DNA of 64,000 nucleotides from Struthio camelus. Its lineage: Eukaryota; Chordata; Aves; Struthioniformes; Struthionidae. Location: the NCBI RefSeq assembly GCF_040807025.1, contig NC_090947.1, forward strand, positions 4,588,001 through 4,652,000, given 5' to 3'. Under the pieces are notes generated by a model. It saw nothing but the letters and a program-made list of their open reading frames with translations, did not search any database and was not told the DNA's origin. The position numbers were made by a program, and so were the translations under genes. Positions 34,101 to 42,186 of the stretch are shown here, piece after piece. Numbering within the stretch: the first letter of the stretch is position 1; each line of letters begins with the position of its first letter.

Positions 34101-36665
34101 TGCTAAACTACACAGTGCAAGAGGAAAACTTTGCATAATGCCTTGTATTGCCTTTTTATTTAAAAATGTGCCTTTCACCTTAGGTAATACGATTGGAAGG
34201 TCAAGTAGCCCGATATAAAACTGCTGCTGAAAACGCTGAAAGAGTAGAAGATGAACTGAAAGCAGAGAAACGCAAACTACAGAGAGAGGTAACTCTAAAT
34301 GTAAATTATTACAGGCTAGCAGTCAGCTTGCACCAGGAAGGGGGAGGCCTGTCTGTTTTGCATTTTAGAGCAGGAACTACTGTTCTTGGTATAGTGAAGA
34401 AGAAAAGTCTGCTTTTTTATTGTCTTTGTTTTCATGATTTGACTAGACTTTTAGCGCTCAGACTGGAGAAATGTTCGCAACTGTGAACTCCCACTGCCAC
34501 TTTACCGTTCCCTGCTAAGCTGATTTTTCATGCCTTGCTTTGTACCAGAGCTGGTTCTCTGGAGCAAACCCAAGTACTGCTTGTACAATTTTAATCCAGA
34601 AGCAGTCTTTAAATGCTTAGTTTGCACATTACTTTACAGTTATGAAGTGTAAATGTGCATTTGGTTCCGTGTTAATCAAGCTGAGTAATTTCTGTCTGTA
34701 TTTGGCTATCCTTGTCCTTTGTTGCATCTCCAAGGCTCGTTACTTTGGATGTCGTAAATTCTGGGTTTATAAATAGAAAATGTTGATCTTTTTAGAAGGT
34801 GTGATTCAGAAATTACAGTAGAAGGCTGGAAATCCTACTGTGAAGTTAACTTGGGCACGTCATAATTTAAGCACAGTGCTATGCCTTGTTATGCATAACA
34901 GGATTCTAAACTTTAAAGCTTGAGTCTAAATTTGAACACTACATGGATGCGAACTTCCCTTATTGAACCTGTTTTTATTGCTTTGTCAGATATTAACGTT
35001 TCCTGTAGTGTGTCTGTCCACAGACTCTTTTCACGTTTCTCTCAGTTAAAACATGGTGTCTTCAAGCTCTCCATAATTTTGGCCTTAGTTCTTGTATCAA
35101 GCTTCATGTTTTCTCCAAGTGACTGCTACAACCAGCCTTAACTATGTCTGTCAGCTTTTTTCACACCTACCTCCTGAGTTTTTTCGGTATGGCTCTTTAG
35201 AAGAAGCGCAAAGCTGCTTCTGCTGTGCTGCCTATAATAATAAAGTGATCTTTTGTGAAACTTGTTCTTCTTGCTTGTCAGATAAGTCACTCTCCCCTTA
35301 AGACACTGGGGTGGATGCTGTCCTTGATGAAAAGCTTGTCTGGAAAGCTGGTAGTGCCACAAATGCATTGCAAGTAACAGTTGTATAGACATCAGAAATA
35401 AGAAGGGAGCATTGCTCAATGGCATTTATGGTCATCAAATTCACCTGAGATGAAGGAACCTCATTTTTTTTGGTCCCTGTTTCAAGAGTGTGGGGTAGCT
35501 TTTTTGGTTTTTTTTTTTTTTTGTGTTGTTTTTAAATAACCAAGGATTGTTTGGATATTTTGCATGAGATGGTCCTTAAATTAGAGCTTGGAATTCATGT
35601 TGTCAATTTGTGGTGAGTGCCCTAGCAGCTGCATTAGAGACTTCATTTTCCTGAAATAACAATGAGCCTTGAAGTCTGTTCCACAGAGTGTAATGGCTTG
35701 AGTCAAAAATGAGTGATCTTGAACAGTTTTTAGCCTGTCGCTTAGGGTGCTCTCATGGAGGGTGGCAGGGCCCAAGGCTGAAAGGGTATCAAATGCTGGT
35801 TCTCTAGCCTGGATGGCTGCTGTAGCCTCTAGCGTATTTGTGCTACCCCTCTTTATAGTCTTTCCTTCTCTAAAATAAGAGATCGCTGGTGGATTTTCTT
35901 TTTTTTTTTTTTGTGCTTACCTTCCCCCCCCACCCCCCACAAAGGATCAGCCTAACTACAGGCAAGTCCCAAATTGAGGCAAGCCTTGGAGAGCCAGAGC
36001 CACAAGAGTCAAAATGTGTTTGTCTTGTGGTGTCATTGACCCCCTTATCAATGCAGTAGTTCCTGTAGATGCTGCTCTGTGCAGTCCAACTTTCCCGCCT
36101 CCCCCTTCCTTGCTGGATTTTATAGGAAACTAGGGCCCCAAAGTCAAGGCTGTGGATGTCATTCCGGGAACCAGATACTAAAAAGACAGGCGTTGTGACA
36201 GGCCTATGTCACCGAGCAGATATTTCTGAGCATCCATGCCTCTGAAGTCAAGGCAAACTCCAAGCCACATGTTCAACCTTCTGTAAATAGCTCAGATTCC
36301 TGGCACCAATGCTTAGAACATATCTTTGTGTGGCCTTCAAAGCAAGAGCGCAGGCAGTTACACAGTGTTCATTGTTAACTCAGTCAGTGAGCGTTTTCAA
36401 CTACTTTATCTTGAGAGGAATTTCCAGCAGTATAGAAATCTGATTTCTGATCTGAAATCTGGTTTAGTGCCGGTAAATACAAGCACTGTTTTATCTTTGG
36501 AAAGGAAAACTGCTTCAGAAGTTACTGGACTTTTTTTCTGCTTTCTTCCTCCAGCTTCGTTCAGCATTGGATAAAACTGAAGAGCTTGAAGTCAGCAATG
36601 GTCATCTAGTAAAACGCTTGGAGAAGATGAAAGCCAACCGGAGTGCTTTACTGTCTCAGCAATAA
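1110..36665 (+). CDS. LRRFIP1: LRRFIP1, multi-exon gene (5' part outside window), two alternative C termini
   Basis: LRRFIP1 (GCF2/TRIP/FLAP1) is a cytoplasmic and nuclear coiled-coil protein known to bind Flightless-I, GC-rich promoter DNA and double-stranded RNA, and to act in innate nucleic-acid sensing. Sixteen coding exons are seen: 1110-1175, 4471-4548, 13313-13345, 14539-14664, 16022-16093, 18367-18537, 19460-19552, 20044-20136, 21401-21493, 21984-22125, then either 23767-26111 (acidic end) or 31758-31804, 32823-32940, 33435-33514, 34184-34288 and 36555-36665 (coiled-coil end). All junctions are GT/AG and phases join without a break. The window encodes 475 residues of the coiled-coil form or 1,103 of the acidic form. 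Recognition rests on near-identity to remembered mammalian LRRFIP1 segments such as [31 protein letters not shown] and the C terminus [15 protein letters not shown]. The N-terminal exons are upstream of base 1. LRRFIP2 is the nearest alternative, but the acidic exon ending [12 protein letters not shown] is specific to LRRFIP1. Confidence 0.95.
1176..4470 (+). other. LRRFIP1 intron (about 3.3 kb)
   Basis: AT-rich intron. It holds a small A-run/GAAA microsatellite at 1589-1617 and poly-T stretches. No coding exon could be supported: ORFs here have no paired splice sites or recognisable protein. Confidence 0.7.
1589..1617. repeat. A-run followed by (GAAA)n microsatellite
   Basis: A run of nine A followed by about five GAAA units, in an LRRFIP1 intron. 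It is a likely length-variable simple repeat. Confidence 0.85.
4471..4548 (+). CDS. LRRFIP1: LRRFIP1 exon, [16 protein letters not shown]
   Basis: A 78-nt, phase-0/0 exon encoding 26 residues, [16 protein letters not shown] followed by [10 protein letters not shown]. It matches mammalian LRRFIP1/2 almost residue for residue. The acceptor is TTAATGCAG and the donor GTGAGC. The Ser/Arg-rich stretch is a candidate phosphorylated, disordered region ahead of the coiled coil. Confidence 0.95.
5322..5473. other. CpG-rich patch inside AT-rich intron
   Basis: Twelve CpG dinucleotides fall in about 150 bases, while the surrounding intron has few. This could be an unmethylated regulatory element or a minor promoter. 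No coding exon with both splice sites is seen. Function is inferred only from base composition. Confidence 0.35.
11836..11866. repeat. Perfect 13-bp inverted repeat, 5-nt loop
   Basis: TTCCAGTCCTTGC (11836-11848) is followed by AAACA and then its exact reverse complement GCAAGGACTGGAA (11854-11866). The stem does not extend further, so it is too short for a microRNA precursor. Its role is unknown. Confidence 0.9.
12552..12597. repeat. Homopyrimidine tract (CT)n-T(n)-C(n)
   Basis: Forty-six uninterrupted pyrimidines: CT repeats, then a long T-run, C-run and mixed CT. They are followed directly by a short hairpin CCCACTTT-TGG-AAAGTGGG. Such tracts can form triplex DNA. It lies about 0.7 kb upstream of the 33-nt exon. 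Confidence 0.85.
13313..13345 (+). CDS. LRRFIP1: LRRFIP1 33-nt exon ([11 protein letters not shown])
   Basis: A very short phase-0/0 exon encoding [11 protein letters not shown], equivalent to [12 protein letters not shown] in mammals. The acceptor is TTTGTTTTACAG and the donor GTAAGA. Symmetric phase and small size make it an obvious cassette exon. It follows an 8.8-kb intron. Confidence 0.93.
13346..14538 (+). other. LRRFIP1 intron
   Basis: A 1.2-kb AT-rich intron. A short CTG run lies near 13673. No other feature is recognised. Confidence 0.75.
14539..14664 (+). CDS. LRRFIP1: LRRFIP1 exon, [20 protein letters not shown]
   Basis: A 126-nt, phase-0/0 exon (42 residues). It contains the LRRFIP signature [20 protein letters not shown] followed by [15 protein letters not shown]. 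The acceptor is GATTCTAG and the donor GTGAGA. The RRGSGD stretch is a plausible basophilic kinase site. The end marks the entry to the coiled coil. Confidence 0.96.
14665..16021 (+). other. LRRFIP1 intron
   Basis: A 1.36-kb AT-rich intron with no recognised repeat, RNA or exon. Confidence 0.75.
16022..16093 (+). CDS. LRRFIP1: LRRFIP1 exon, coiled-coil start ([16 protein letters not shown])
   Basis: A 72-nt, phase-0/0 exon encoding [20 protein letters not shown] and KEMK. It matches human [20 protein letters not shown] and its KEMK. I recall that some mammalian isoforms lack it (EIKDSLAEV directly), so it is a known type of cassette exon. Heptad-like hydrophobic spacing begins here. Confidence 0.95.
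16094..18366 (+). other. LRRFIP1 intron with G-rich run
   Basis: A 2.3-kb AT-rich intron. A run of three G blocks at 18064-18083 (6, 5 and 7 G separated by single T or C) could form a G-quadruplex on the coding strand, about 280 bases before the next exon. Nothing else is recognised. Confidence 0.7.
18367..18537 (+). CDS. LRRFIP1: LRRFIP1 exon, core coiled coil
   Basis: A 171-nt, phase-0/0 exon (57 residues) running from [20 protein letters not shown] to [11 protein letters not shown]. It is almost identical to mammalian LRRFIP1. The regular Leu/Val/Met heptads with flanking charged residues are those of the dimerising coiled coil. The acceptor is TTCTTTGCAG and the donor GTACGT. Confidence 0.97.
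18538..19459 (+). other. LRRFIP1 intron
   Basis: A 0.9-kb AT-rich intron with no recognised element. Confidence 0.75.
19460..19552 (+). CDS. LRRFIP1: LRRFIP1 exon, coiled coil ([16 protein letters not shown])
   Basis: A 93-nt, phase-0/0 exon encoding [20 protein letters not shown] and [11 protein letters not shown]. It corresponds to human [20 protein letters not shown] and [11 protein letters not shown]. It is the first of three exactly equal-length coiled-coil exons. Confidence 0.97.
19553..20043 (+). other. LRRFIP1 intron
   Basis: A 0.5-kb intron with a good polypyrimidine tract before the acceptor. No other feature is seen. Confidence 0.8.
20044..20136 (+). CDS. LRRFIP1: LRRFIP1 cassette exon, coiled coil ([15 protein letters not shown])
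   Basis: A 93-nt, phase-0/0 exon encoding [20 protein letters not shown] and [26 protein letters not shown] is invariant in LRRFIP1 and LRRFIP2. As I recall the human GCF2 (acidic) isoform, this exon and the next are skipped, joining EEMLE to KHGII. The lengths here allow the same skip. Confidence 0.95.
20137..21400 (+). other. LRRFIP1 intron
   Basis: A 1.26-kb AT-rich intron with an A-run near 20642-20659. No other element is recognised. Confidence 0.75.
21401..21493 (+). CDS. LRRFIP1: LRRFIP1 cassette exon, coiled coil ([16 protein letters not shown])
   Basis: A 93-nt, phase-0/0 exon encoding [20 protein letters not shown] and [11 protein letters not shown]. It matches human [20 protein letters not shown] and its continuation. 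The acceptor is GGGAACTCAG and the donor GTATGC. It belongs to the coiled-coil isoform and is probably skipped in the GCF2-like isoform. Confidence 0.95.
21494..21983 (+). other. LRRFIP1 intron
   Basis: A 0.5-kb AT-rich intron with no recognised element. Confidence 0.8.
21984..22125 (+). CDS. LRRFIP1: LRRFIP1 exon before the C-terminal switch
   Basis: A 142-nt exon, phase 0 in and phase 1 out, encoding [20 protein letters not shown] through TTGDGTL plus one G. Human has [20 protein letters not shown] and STGDGTL. The phase-1 donor (G|GTAAGT) joins either GC-AAA (acidic exon, giving TLGKANEV) or AC-AGG (coiled-coil exon, giving TLDRLKKL). This donor is the branch point of the two protein forms. 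Confidence 0.95.
22126..23766 (+). other. LRRFIP1 intron before the acidic exon
   Basis: A 1.6-kb AT-rich intron with a 22-A run at 23116-23137. It ends in a clear pyrimidine tract and TTTTAG. No other element is recognised. Confidence 0.75.
23767..26111 (+). CDS. LRRFIP1: LRRFIP1 acidic terminal exon (GCF2-type C terminus)
   Basis: A single 2,345-nt exon encoding 780 complete codons plus the split Gly. It starts [20 protein letters not shown], matching human [20 protein letters not shown], and ends [12 protein letters not shown] then TGA, matching human GKGKSKEDCTMS. Glu, Asp, Lys, Gln and Ser dominate, with almost no hydrophobic core, so most is probably disordered. An exact tandem pair of ECELEKAA lies at 24222-24269. 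The human lysine-rich run KKTKNKKKKNKKKK is represented only by KKKDKNEK at 25458-25481. The ends are conserved while the middle is fast-evolving. The upstream in-frame extension to 23724 is intronic and was excluded because AG at 23765-23766 is the acceptor. Confidence 0.95.
24222..24269 (+). repeat. Exact 24-bp in-frame tandem duplication (ECELEKAA x2)
   Basis: Units 24222-24245 and 24246-24269 are identical base for base and encode ECELEKAA twice. The absence of differences suggests a recent duplication or homogenisation. Confidence 0.95.
26112..27450 (+). other. LRRFIP1: 3' UTR of the acidic LRRFIP1 isoform
   Basis: AT-rich sequence after the TGA. A weak early AATAAA lies at 26179-26184. 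The better candidate is AATAAA at 27425-27430, followed by a T/GT-containing stretch. The end is therefore placed near 27450. Exact cleavage is inferred. Confidence 0.6.
27425..27430 (+). terminator. Poly(A) signal AATAAA, acidic isoform
   Basis: Canonical hexamer 1.3 kb after the acidic-exon stop codon. Use of this site keeps the downstream coiled-coil exons out of the transcript. Confidence 0.6.
27451..31757 (+). other. LRRFIP1 sequence between the two alternative 3' ends
   Basis: A 4.3-kb AT-rich stretch. It is downstream of the acidic terminal exon and intronic in the coiled-coil isoform. It has a GTTT run near 30110-30128 and a short imperfect direct repeat around 29718-29758. No exon, RNA gene or named mobile element was recognised. 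Confidence 0.65.
31758..31804 (+). CDS. LRRFIP1: LRRFIP1 alternative exon ([16 protein letters not shown])
   Basis: A 47-nt exon, phase 1 in and 0 out, encoding (G)[17 protein letters not shown]. Human LRRFIP1/2 has DIRLKKLVDERECLLEQ, so the bird exon is one residue shorter at its start. The acceptor is TTCTCTTTCAG and the donor GTAATC. It is the first exon of the coiled-coil C terminus. Confidence 0.93.
31805..32822 (+). other. LRRFIP1 intron
   Basis: A 1.0-kb AT-rich intron without recognised elements. Confidence 0.75.
32823..32940 (+). CDS. LRRFIP1: LRRFIP1 exon, coiled coil ([16 protein letters not shown])
   Basis: A 118-nt exon, phase 0 in and 1 out, encoding [20 protein letters not shown] through [11 protein letters not shown]. 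It matches human [19 protein letters not shown] through NGTDMHVMDLQ. The donor is GTGAGC. Confidence 0.95.
32941..33434 (+). other. LRRFIP1 intron
   Basis: A 0.5-kb intron. Nothing is recognised. Confidence 0.8.
33435..33514 (+). CDS. LRRFIP1: LRRFIP1 exon, coiled coil ([20 protein letters not shown])
   Basis: An 80-nt exon, phase 1 in and 0 out, encoding [20 protein letters not shown] and ITALEQN. It is identical to the human LRRFIP1 residues as remembered. The coiled-coil heptad pattern continues. Confidence 0.97.
33515..34183 (+). other. LRRFIP1 intron
   Basis: A 0.67-kb AT-rich intron. The open reading frame at 33707-33982 has no splice context. Confidence 0.75.
34184..34288 (+). CDS. 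LRRFIP1: LRRFIP1 exon, coiled coil ([20 protein letters not shown])
   Basis: A 105-nt, phase-0/0 exon encoding [20 protein letters not shown] and [15 protein letters not shown]. Human has VIRLESQVSRYKSAAENAEK and [15 protein letters not shown]. It is cleanly flanked by TTAG and GTAACT. Confidence 0.97.
34289..36554 (+). other. LRRFIP1 last intron
   Basis: A 2.3-kb intron. The block from about 35,560 to 36,300 is richer in GC and in CAGGC/CCAAG words than the flanks and might be an old interspersed repeat, but no ends or family are recognised. A C-rich stretch lies near 35,924-35,939. Confidence 0.6.
36555..36665 (+). CDS. LRRFIP1: LRRFIP1 terminal coding exon of the coiled-coil isoform
   Basis: Coding part of the last exon: [36 protein letters not shown] and TAA at 36663-36665. 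It is identical to the human C terminus as remembered. The acceptor is CTTCCTCCAG. Confidence 0.97.
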   Translation, partial: LRSALDKTEELEVSNGHLVKRLEKMKANRSALLSQQ

Positions 36666-38615
36666 CCGTCACCTTTCAATGGGAACTAAGACTTGACAGA
36701 ACCAGAACAACGTTGCAGATGCTTCTGTCTTTCGCTGTTTGGGACGCTTCGTGTCATGCCTTCTGAGAACAGACAACCCTAACGTTCGCTATGTGCCACC
36801 CAGCTGTGGTTCTCTCTACGCAGATTCAAACCTCCTGCCCTATATTCATAGGAGTAGCTGTTCCAAATGGCTGTGCCTACAGGTGCTCTTCTACACAGTG
36901 CTTTGGGTACCTTTGAAGTACGATATCCGTATACAAGCACATAGGGCGTCGTGCAAGTTCTCCATCCAGAAGGCACAGCAGCCTTTTATTGCCATTTGAA
37001 ATGGCATTCAAAGAAAACATTTTAACTGGCCTGGAATTTTGTGTCTTGCTGAGAATTAGAAAAAAACACTGTAAGTTTTGGACTTTTTCATGACAGTATC
37101 TACAGTTTAGTGACTACAATAGAGTTATTCATAGTAGGCTTCTCATTTACAAATCACTGTGGAACCACAAGCCATTACAAAGCAAAACTCCTTCAGTGGA
37201 AACCATGGAAGAAGATGGTCTTGGAAGCAAAAGTGACCTTAAATGACTTTGCCAATAAAACAAAGGTGTTTGGAGGGATTTTTGCACCAGTTCAATCATA
37301 AGACTATTTTATTTCAGGGTAAATAGGCAATAGCTTCATTGAATTACATGTTTCATTTGTATTATTTAATCCCTTTTCTTGGAATTGAAGCAAACTACTT
37401 CTAAAGGATGTAAAGTTGCATTAATAAACCAGCATAAGGCCATGTTTTAAGAATGGTGGATTTTGCACTTACATCACTTCACTGCATTTGTCAAAGCAAG
37501 TGCTATTTGTTTAAAGAAAGCATGTAATGGGTTTTTTACATCAGAAACTAACTACTGGTCCATGAACTATTAGGAAACTATGCCGCTACAAAATACAGTT
37601 AAAAAGTATCTGATAAGTAAAGAAGCACTTTAGAAAATATTGCTACCTATGTTTTTCTACAAATGGAAATATAGCAAATTATTTTGCTTAAAGGTCCTTG
37701 TAAAGGTTTTCCACTTTTCATGAAAAAGAACGTTAACCAATTAAAGTGTTGCAGGCAGTTTATATATTAATACATGGCTAGCACTACAGCTCTGGTTTAT
37801 TGGAAATGATTCTGAATGTACTACTCAAGAGTAGCAGTTATTGGAAGAATGAAGCTGTCTTTTCCCCTCCAGCCCTTATAGAAAGCTTGCTAGTAATGTA
37901 GATGACCAGTCCCTTAAAAATCTGTCCACACTGTAAAATAGCATCTCCCGTTTGACAGGAGTAATCTTCTGTTGCTGTTCGCTGCCTCAATAGATATGAC
38001 TCTATTAAACCAAATCCAGATTGAGGAGACCATTTTTTCTTAACCTGGTCTTTGGACTTTTTGGTCCAGATCTTTGCCTAACCTCATAAATTGGAGGTGA
38101 GATTATAAAACGCTGCTATTTTCAAAGTAAGGGGATTGCTGGTCTCTTCTTAGAGCACCTCCACAAATTAAATGAACCAAAACCAGTAACTGAATGTGTT
38201 TCTCTTGTTTGGCTAGAAGAAAACGCCTTCCTCTTCATCTCTTCTGAATGCACCCCAAAAGCTAGCAATGAAGTACTGAAATTAATATTCGGGGAGAAGG
38301 ATGAAGGTTTTCATAACCCTGGCGAAACAAGGATATTCTTGCTGATCAAATGTGTTGGGACATGGGGATTAAAGGAATCCCTTAGAAGACATTTCCACTC
38401 CAGCTAATGTTTGGGGGTTCTATTTTTGGGGGTTTTGAGAGGAACATTCAGGTGCAGAGCCAGGTTTCTTGTGGAATACCTCAAAATAGTTGTGGATACC
38501 AATTTACAATTCTCTGTGATTGACTTGTGTAATTTCTGGTGTACAAAGCCTCTGGGGCCTACAAAATGAATTAAGAGTTTTTAAAAATGAAAATAAACGT
38601 GTTCAACACAACATC
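36666..38615 (+). other. LRRFIP1: 3' UTR of the coiled-coil LRRFIP1 isoform
   Basis: AT-rich sequence with AATAAA at 37254-37259, 37423-37428 and 38592-38597. The last is followed by CA dinucleotides and then a GTGTGTG element near 38,633-38,640, the classic arrangement of a cleavage site. The distal end is therefore favoured. Confidence 0.6.
38592..38597 (+). terminator. Distal poly(A) signal of LRRFIP1
   Basis: AATAAA with a CA-rich cleavage region and a downstream GT-rich element. It is the best-formed poly(A) site after the last coding exon. Confidence 0.6.
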
Positions 38616-38619
38616 TTAT

Positions 38620-40240
38620 TAACTGATGATAAGGTGTGTGATTGCCACTGGACATCTTTTTACTTGTGGTAGTGGTGTAAACTGTCTCTTCTGGCTCGAT
38701 TCAGGAGAGAAAAAAAACCAGCAACAGTTGGTCCAAAAAGCTTAAAAAAAAAACCAAAAACTTTGCTCACCAAGAAGTGATGTTTATTATTTTTTAAGTA
38801 GCTTGCATCTTGCACCCCATAAGCATTAGCCTCATGACAGACATCAAATGTGTATTTCAACCTGGATGTGCTCTTCAGTAGAAATCTTTGTGTGTGATAA
38901 ATTAGCTGAATGTTGAAGCCACATTTCCCCCTAACTTTCAGTATAACTTAGCTTTAGAAGAAGGGGGGAAAAAAGTACCGGTTGGTTGAAGACGAACTGT
39001 TTTATCTTTTCCTGTGACGAATGTACAACAACAGGGCTTTGACTGGTAATAACAGCACATGCCCTAGTCCTTTTAATTGAACTCCACATGGGAGAGCCTC
39101 CCACCCCAGCCTGCTGCCTCCGATAGTGGAGCCGAGGGGCCGGCAGCCTGATACGCCACCGGGATGAGTTCTCCTGTAATTTGTATTGAAAATGGCTACC
39201 CTTTGTTTTATTTTTAAATGTGAAGTAATTTTATCGGTTTGAAAATGGAATGTTACCCAAAATGGTTTTTAAAAGAAATCTGCTAGGAGACACGGAGACC
39301 TGAGTGTGGAACTGGAAATCCATTTGCAGAACTCGCCAATAAACGTGTTGCTTGTTTGGGGAGATTTTATGGAGTGGTCTGTCATGGCAATGTTATTGGG
39401 AAAACATCTGTCGGAAAACACAGACTTTTGGGGTGATACTGGTGTAACAGGCTTATTTTCCTTTTTAATCTGTTGCTGCAGGCAGACAAACTTGAGTAAC
39501 ACGTATCTCCTGGGCTTGTGTGACTAAAGGGCGCTGGTGTAAAACATACCCCCAGCTGTTAACTTTTTTGTAAAGGCAGGCTGCGCTTTGGAAGAAAAGC
39601 TTTTTGATTTTAAGGGAATGGGGATTTTGGCGCAGGCACATGTTCAGATTGCAGACAAACCTCCAGCCTTCATTTTTCACTGTCCCTTTTTAGTAGTCAG
39701 GCCCATTGGATCTTGGAAAAACATCTGCCAGAAAGCATTTGAATGGTATTGCTAACAGGATCCATTCTCCTTTTGCCTAAATTATTGTAAACCGCCAAAG
39801 TAATTTTTCATCAGAAGAATCCTCCACAAAGCAAGGCAACTTTGTTCATCAAAAGCTCGTCAGCTTTAGTATTAAATTTCATCTTACGCTGACTGTGAAG
39901 GTCACTTAGATACATAAAATAGCCTGACTTGGAGATTTGTGCTTCTCTATTTCCTCTCCCCTTTAACATGTTTTAGGCAGCTGACAGATGGGGTGGTTTT
40001 ATTTGTCTTTTGTTACAGGCAGCCACATGCTGTCCTGCACGCTTTGAAATGTGTACAAGTACAGCTCTGATTAAGGAAAGATTTACTTCAAGCCTTGCAG
40101 TAGCCAGGGCCAAAACACACCTTTTAAAAAAACAGCCTGTTCGCTCAGGGCAGGTAACGCGTGTGGCCAAGATGGATATTTACCACGTGTCTCATCTCAC
40201 AGGCCAGTCCTGTATTTCTCGCTAACGCCTGTATTGCCCT
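38620..40240. other. LRRFIP1-RBM44 intergenic spacer
   Basis: About 1.6 kb between the end of LRRFIP1 and the RBM44 CpG island. It has no recognised gene or named repeat. A possible exon-like segment at 40019-40153 has good splice sites and an open frame but no identified protein. Confidence 0.6.
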
Positions 40241-40800
40241 GATTCTGACCGAAAGCTTCCCAGCTGCTCGCAGGACGGCCCCGGACGAGACCCCGGGGCG
40301 CCCAGCAGCTCCCACCTCCGCGCTGCCTTTGCGGCTTTCGGTATTGAGGCGGGCGGTGGGGTGGGGGGCGGGGGGGAACGATGAGGAGAGGCGCTAACGG
40401 CCGCCTTGGGCACGCGGCGCGGGCTTCCTCGCTGGCCAATCAGGCGCTCCGGATCTGCCCGCGCGGCCAATGGGCTCGAGGCGGCGGTTGGCGGCCGTTG
40501 GGCGCGCGCGCTGCCTGTTGGGAGCCGGGGCCAGGGCGGGCTGCGGCTGTTGAGCGCCGCTTGGGGCGTTGAGGCGAGGCCGGGCGGCTGGGCGGGCGCG
40601 GAGCCCGGGTTGTCGGCCGGCAGCTGGGGGCTCCGCTGTGCTCACGGAGGCGTTACCTGAGGGAGCGAAGCGGTGAGGCTCGGGAGAGCTGCGGGAAGCG
40701 GGTAGCCGCCTGGTTGTCCCCCTTCGGCAAGCAAGGCACCGGGCTGCTTTCACGGCTTCCCTCTCTCCCTCTGCCGTGAGGGAAGCTGGTGCTGGCTCTC
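40240..40800 (+). promoter_or_regulatory. RBM44 CpG-island promoter
   Basis: Abrupt change from AT-rich DNA to dense CpG. Contains CCAATCAG at 40436 and GGCCAATGGG at 40465, giving two CCAAT boxes 31 bases apart. Such spacing is typical for NF-Y pairs. A G-block run lies at 40357-40376. No TATA box is seen. A splice donor (GCG|GTGAGG) at 40673 fits the end of a non-coding first exon. The direction is inferred from the downstream gene. Confidence 0.7.
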
Positions 40801-42157
40801 TGCTCCGCAGGTGCCCAGCAGAAGCTATGTTTTAATATCGGTGCGGTTTTTTTTGTGACTTGATTATTGTTAAGTACATCACCAGGTCATTAGTAGTAAT
40901 TAACGATACTCTTTTGAATTCTGAGCTGTGATATTTTAAAAGGTGGAAGCGTACACTAGCAAGAGCGTTGTTCTTCACTTGCTGTGTCTCTGTCTGCGTT
41001 CTCTAGGCATCAGCTGCTGGCGTTCACCGGAGGCAGGATACGTGGGCTCTGACTGACGCAGTAGGGTTATCGCTCTGTATGTACGAACATACATAAAACT
41101 ACTTTACTTCCTATTCCTTAATCTGTCCTGGAGGATAAAGTGACAAAAATCACTGGTGTGATAACCTGTTGTAACCTGTATGTGGACAGACAGCTACAGC
41201 ATGTTTTGGCAACATTACAGCGAGTTTATTAATTTCACAGACTAGCTTACTCAAAACTTTTGTTATCAGAATTAGGTAAAGTTAGCGTGGTAAGAGAGCT
41301 AACGTTTTGAAACGAATAGTTGGCTTGTAGACGCATGTAAGCAAATAGTAAAATCCTGATAGGAGTTTTGGGAGGAGTCTCTGATTTCTAATAATGATTT
41401 TGTCTTACACTTTCCAGCTGTAAAGATTCTCCAGTTTTCTTGTGGTTTTGTGCTTGATGACTATATCTTCTTGTTCCTCCAGAATTATAAAGAATATGCT
41501 TTCCTTTTTCTTCTTCATACAGAACCTGGAGGGTTTTTAGTTCTTGGAGCTCTAAGTTGACCACTGGAGTGGTTTTTAAATTTATATGACTTCTGGACTG
41601 GAGAATATTCCCTCCAGGAGACACACCGACTGTGCGACTGCTTACAGTCCAAGTATAAAATCAGGAATGAAGGGCTGTTTGAGGGAATTCAGAGAGACCG
41701 CGGATTTGATCGGTTGGTGGTCACTGAATCCAGAATAACATCAGCATCTTGACTTTCAGAGTTGTTATACGCATCAAAACAACTCGTATACTGTCAGGAA
41801 ATTAGCGTGCAACGTAAATAGCTTGCCATGTATCAACGGTGATTCTGATGATTCAGCCAAGAAATGCTTTAAGAGGATGGAAACTTTGCCCAAGAGCGTA
41901 AGCAAAAAGAATTGATTGGTCTCTGAGGACACTTTTACTTTTTTAATTAAAATCAGTCAAGAAACAATAGCGAGCTCTCTTAAGAGGCTTACTTGAGCTC
42001 TTAGGCTTTTTTGGAGAGCATACCATATAATTCCTTGCTTCTATAGTAGACTATAGCAGCTTGTGATAAAATACTTAATTTAATAGAAAATATTTTTAGA
42101 CAGTAATGTGTTTCTGTACATGATAGAATAACTTGAACTTCTCTTATTTGTATTAAG
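40673..42157 (+). other. RBM44 5' leader intron(s)
   Basis: Presumed intronic sequence between the non-coding first exon and the first coding exon. A second untranslated exon could start after TTCTCTAG at 41006. This cannot be settled without transcripts. Confidence 0.45.
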
Positions 42158-42186
42158 GTGAAAAAACAATAGGAAAAGACCCGCAG

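Noticed and set aside
40394-40753. Arg/Pro/Ala-rich open frames in the RBM44 CpG island, both strands
   Set aside because: Long only because of GC content. No splice context or known protein.
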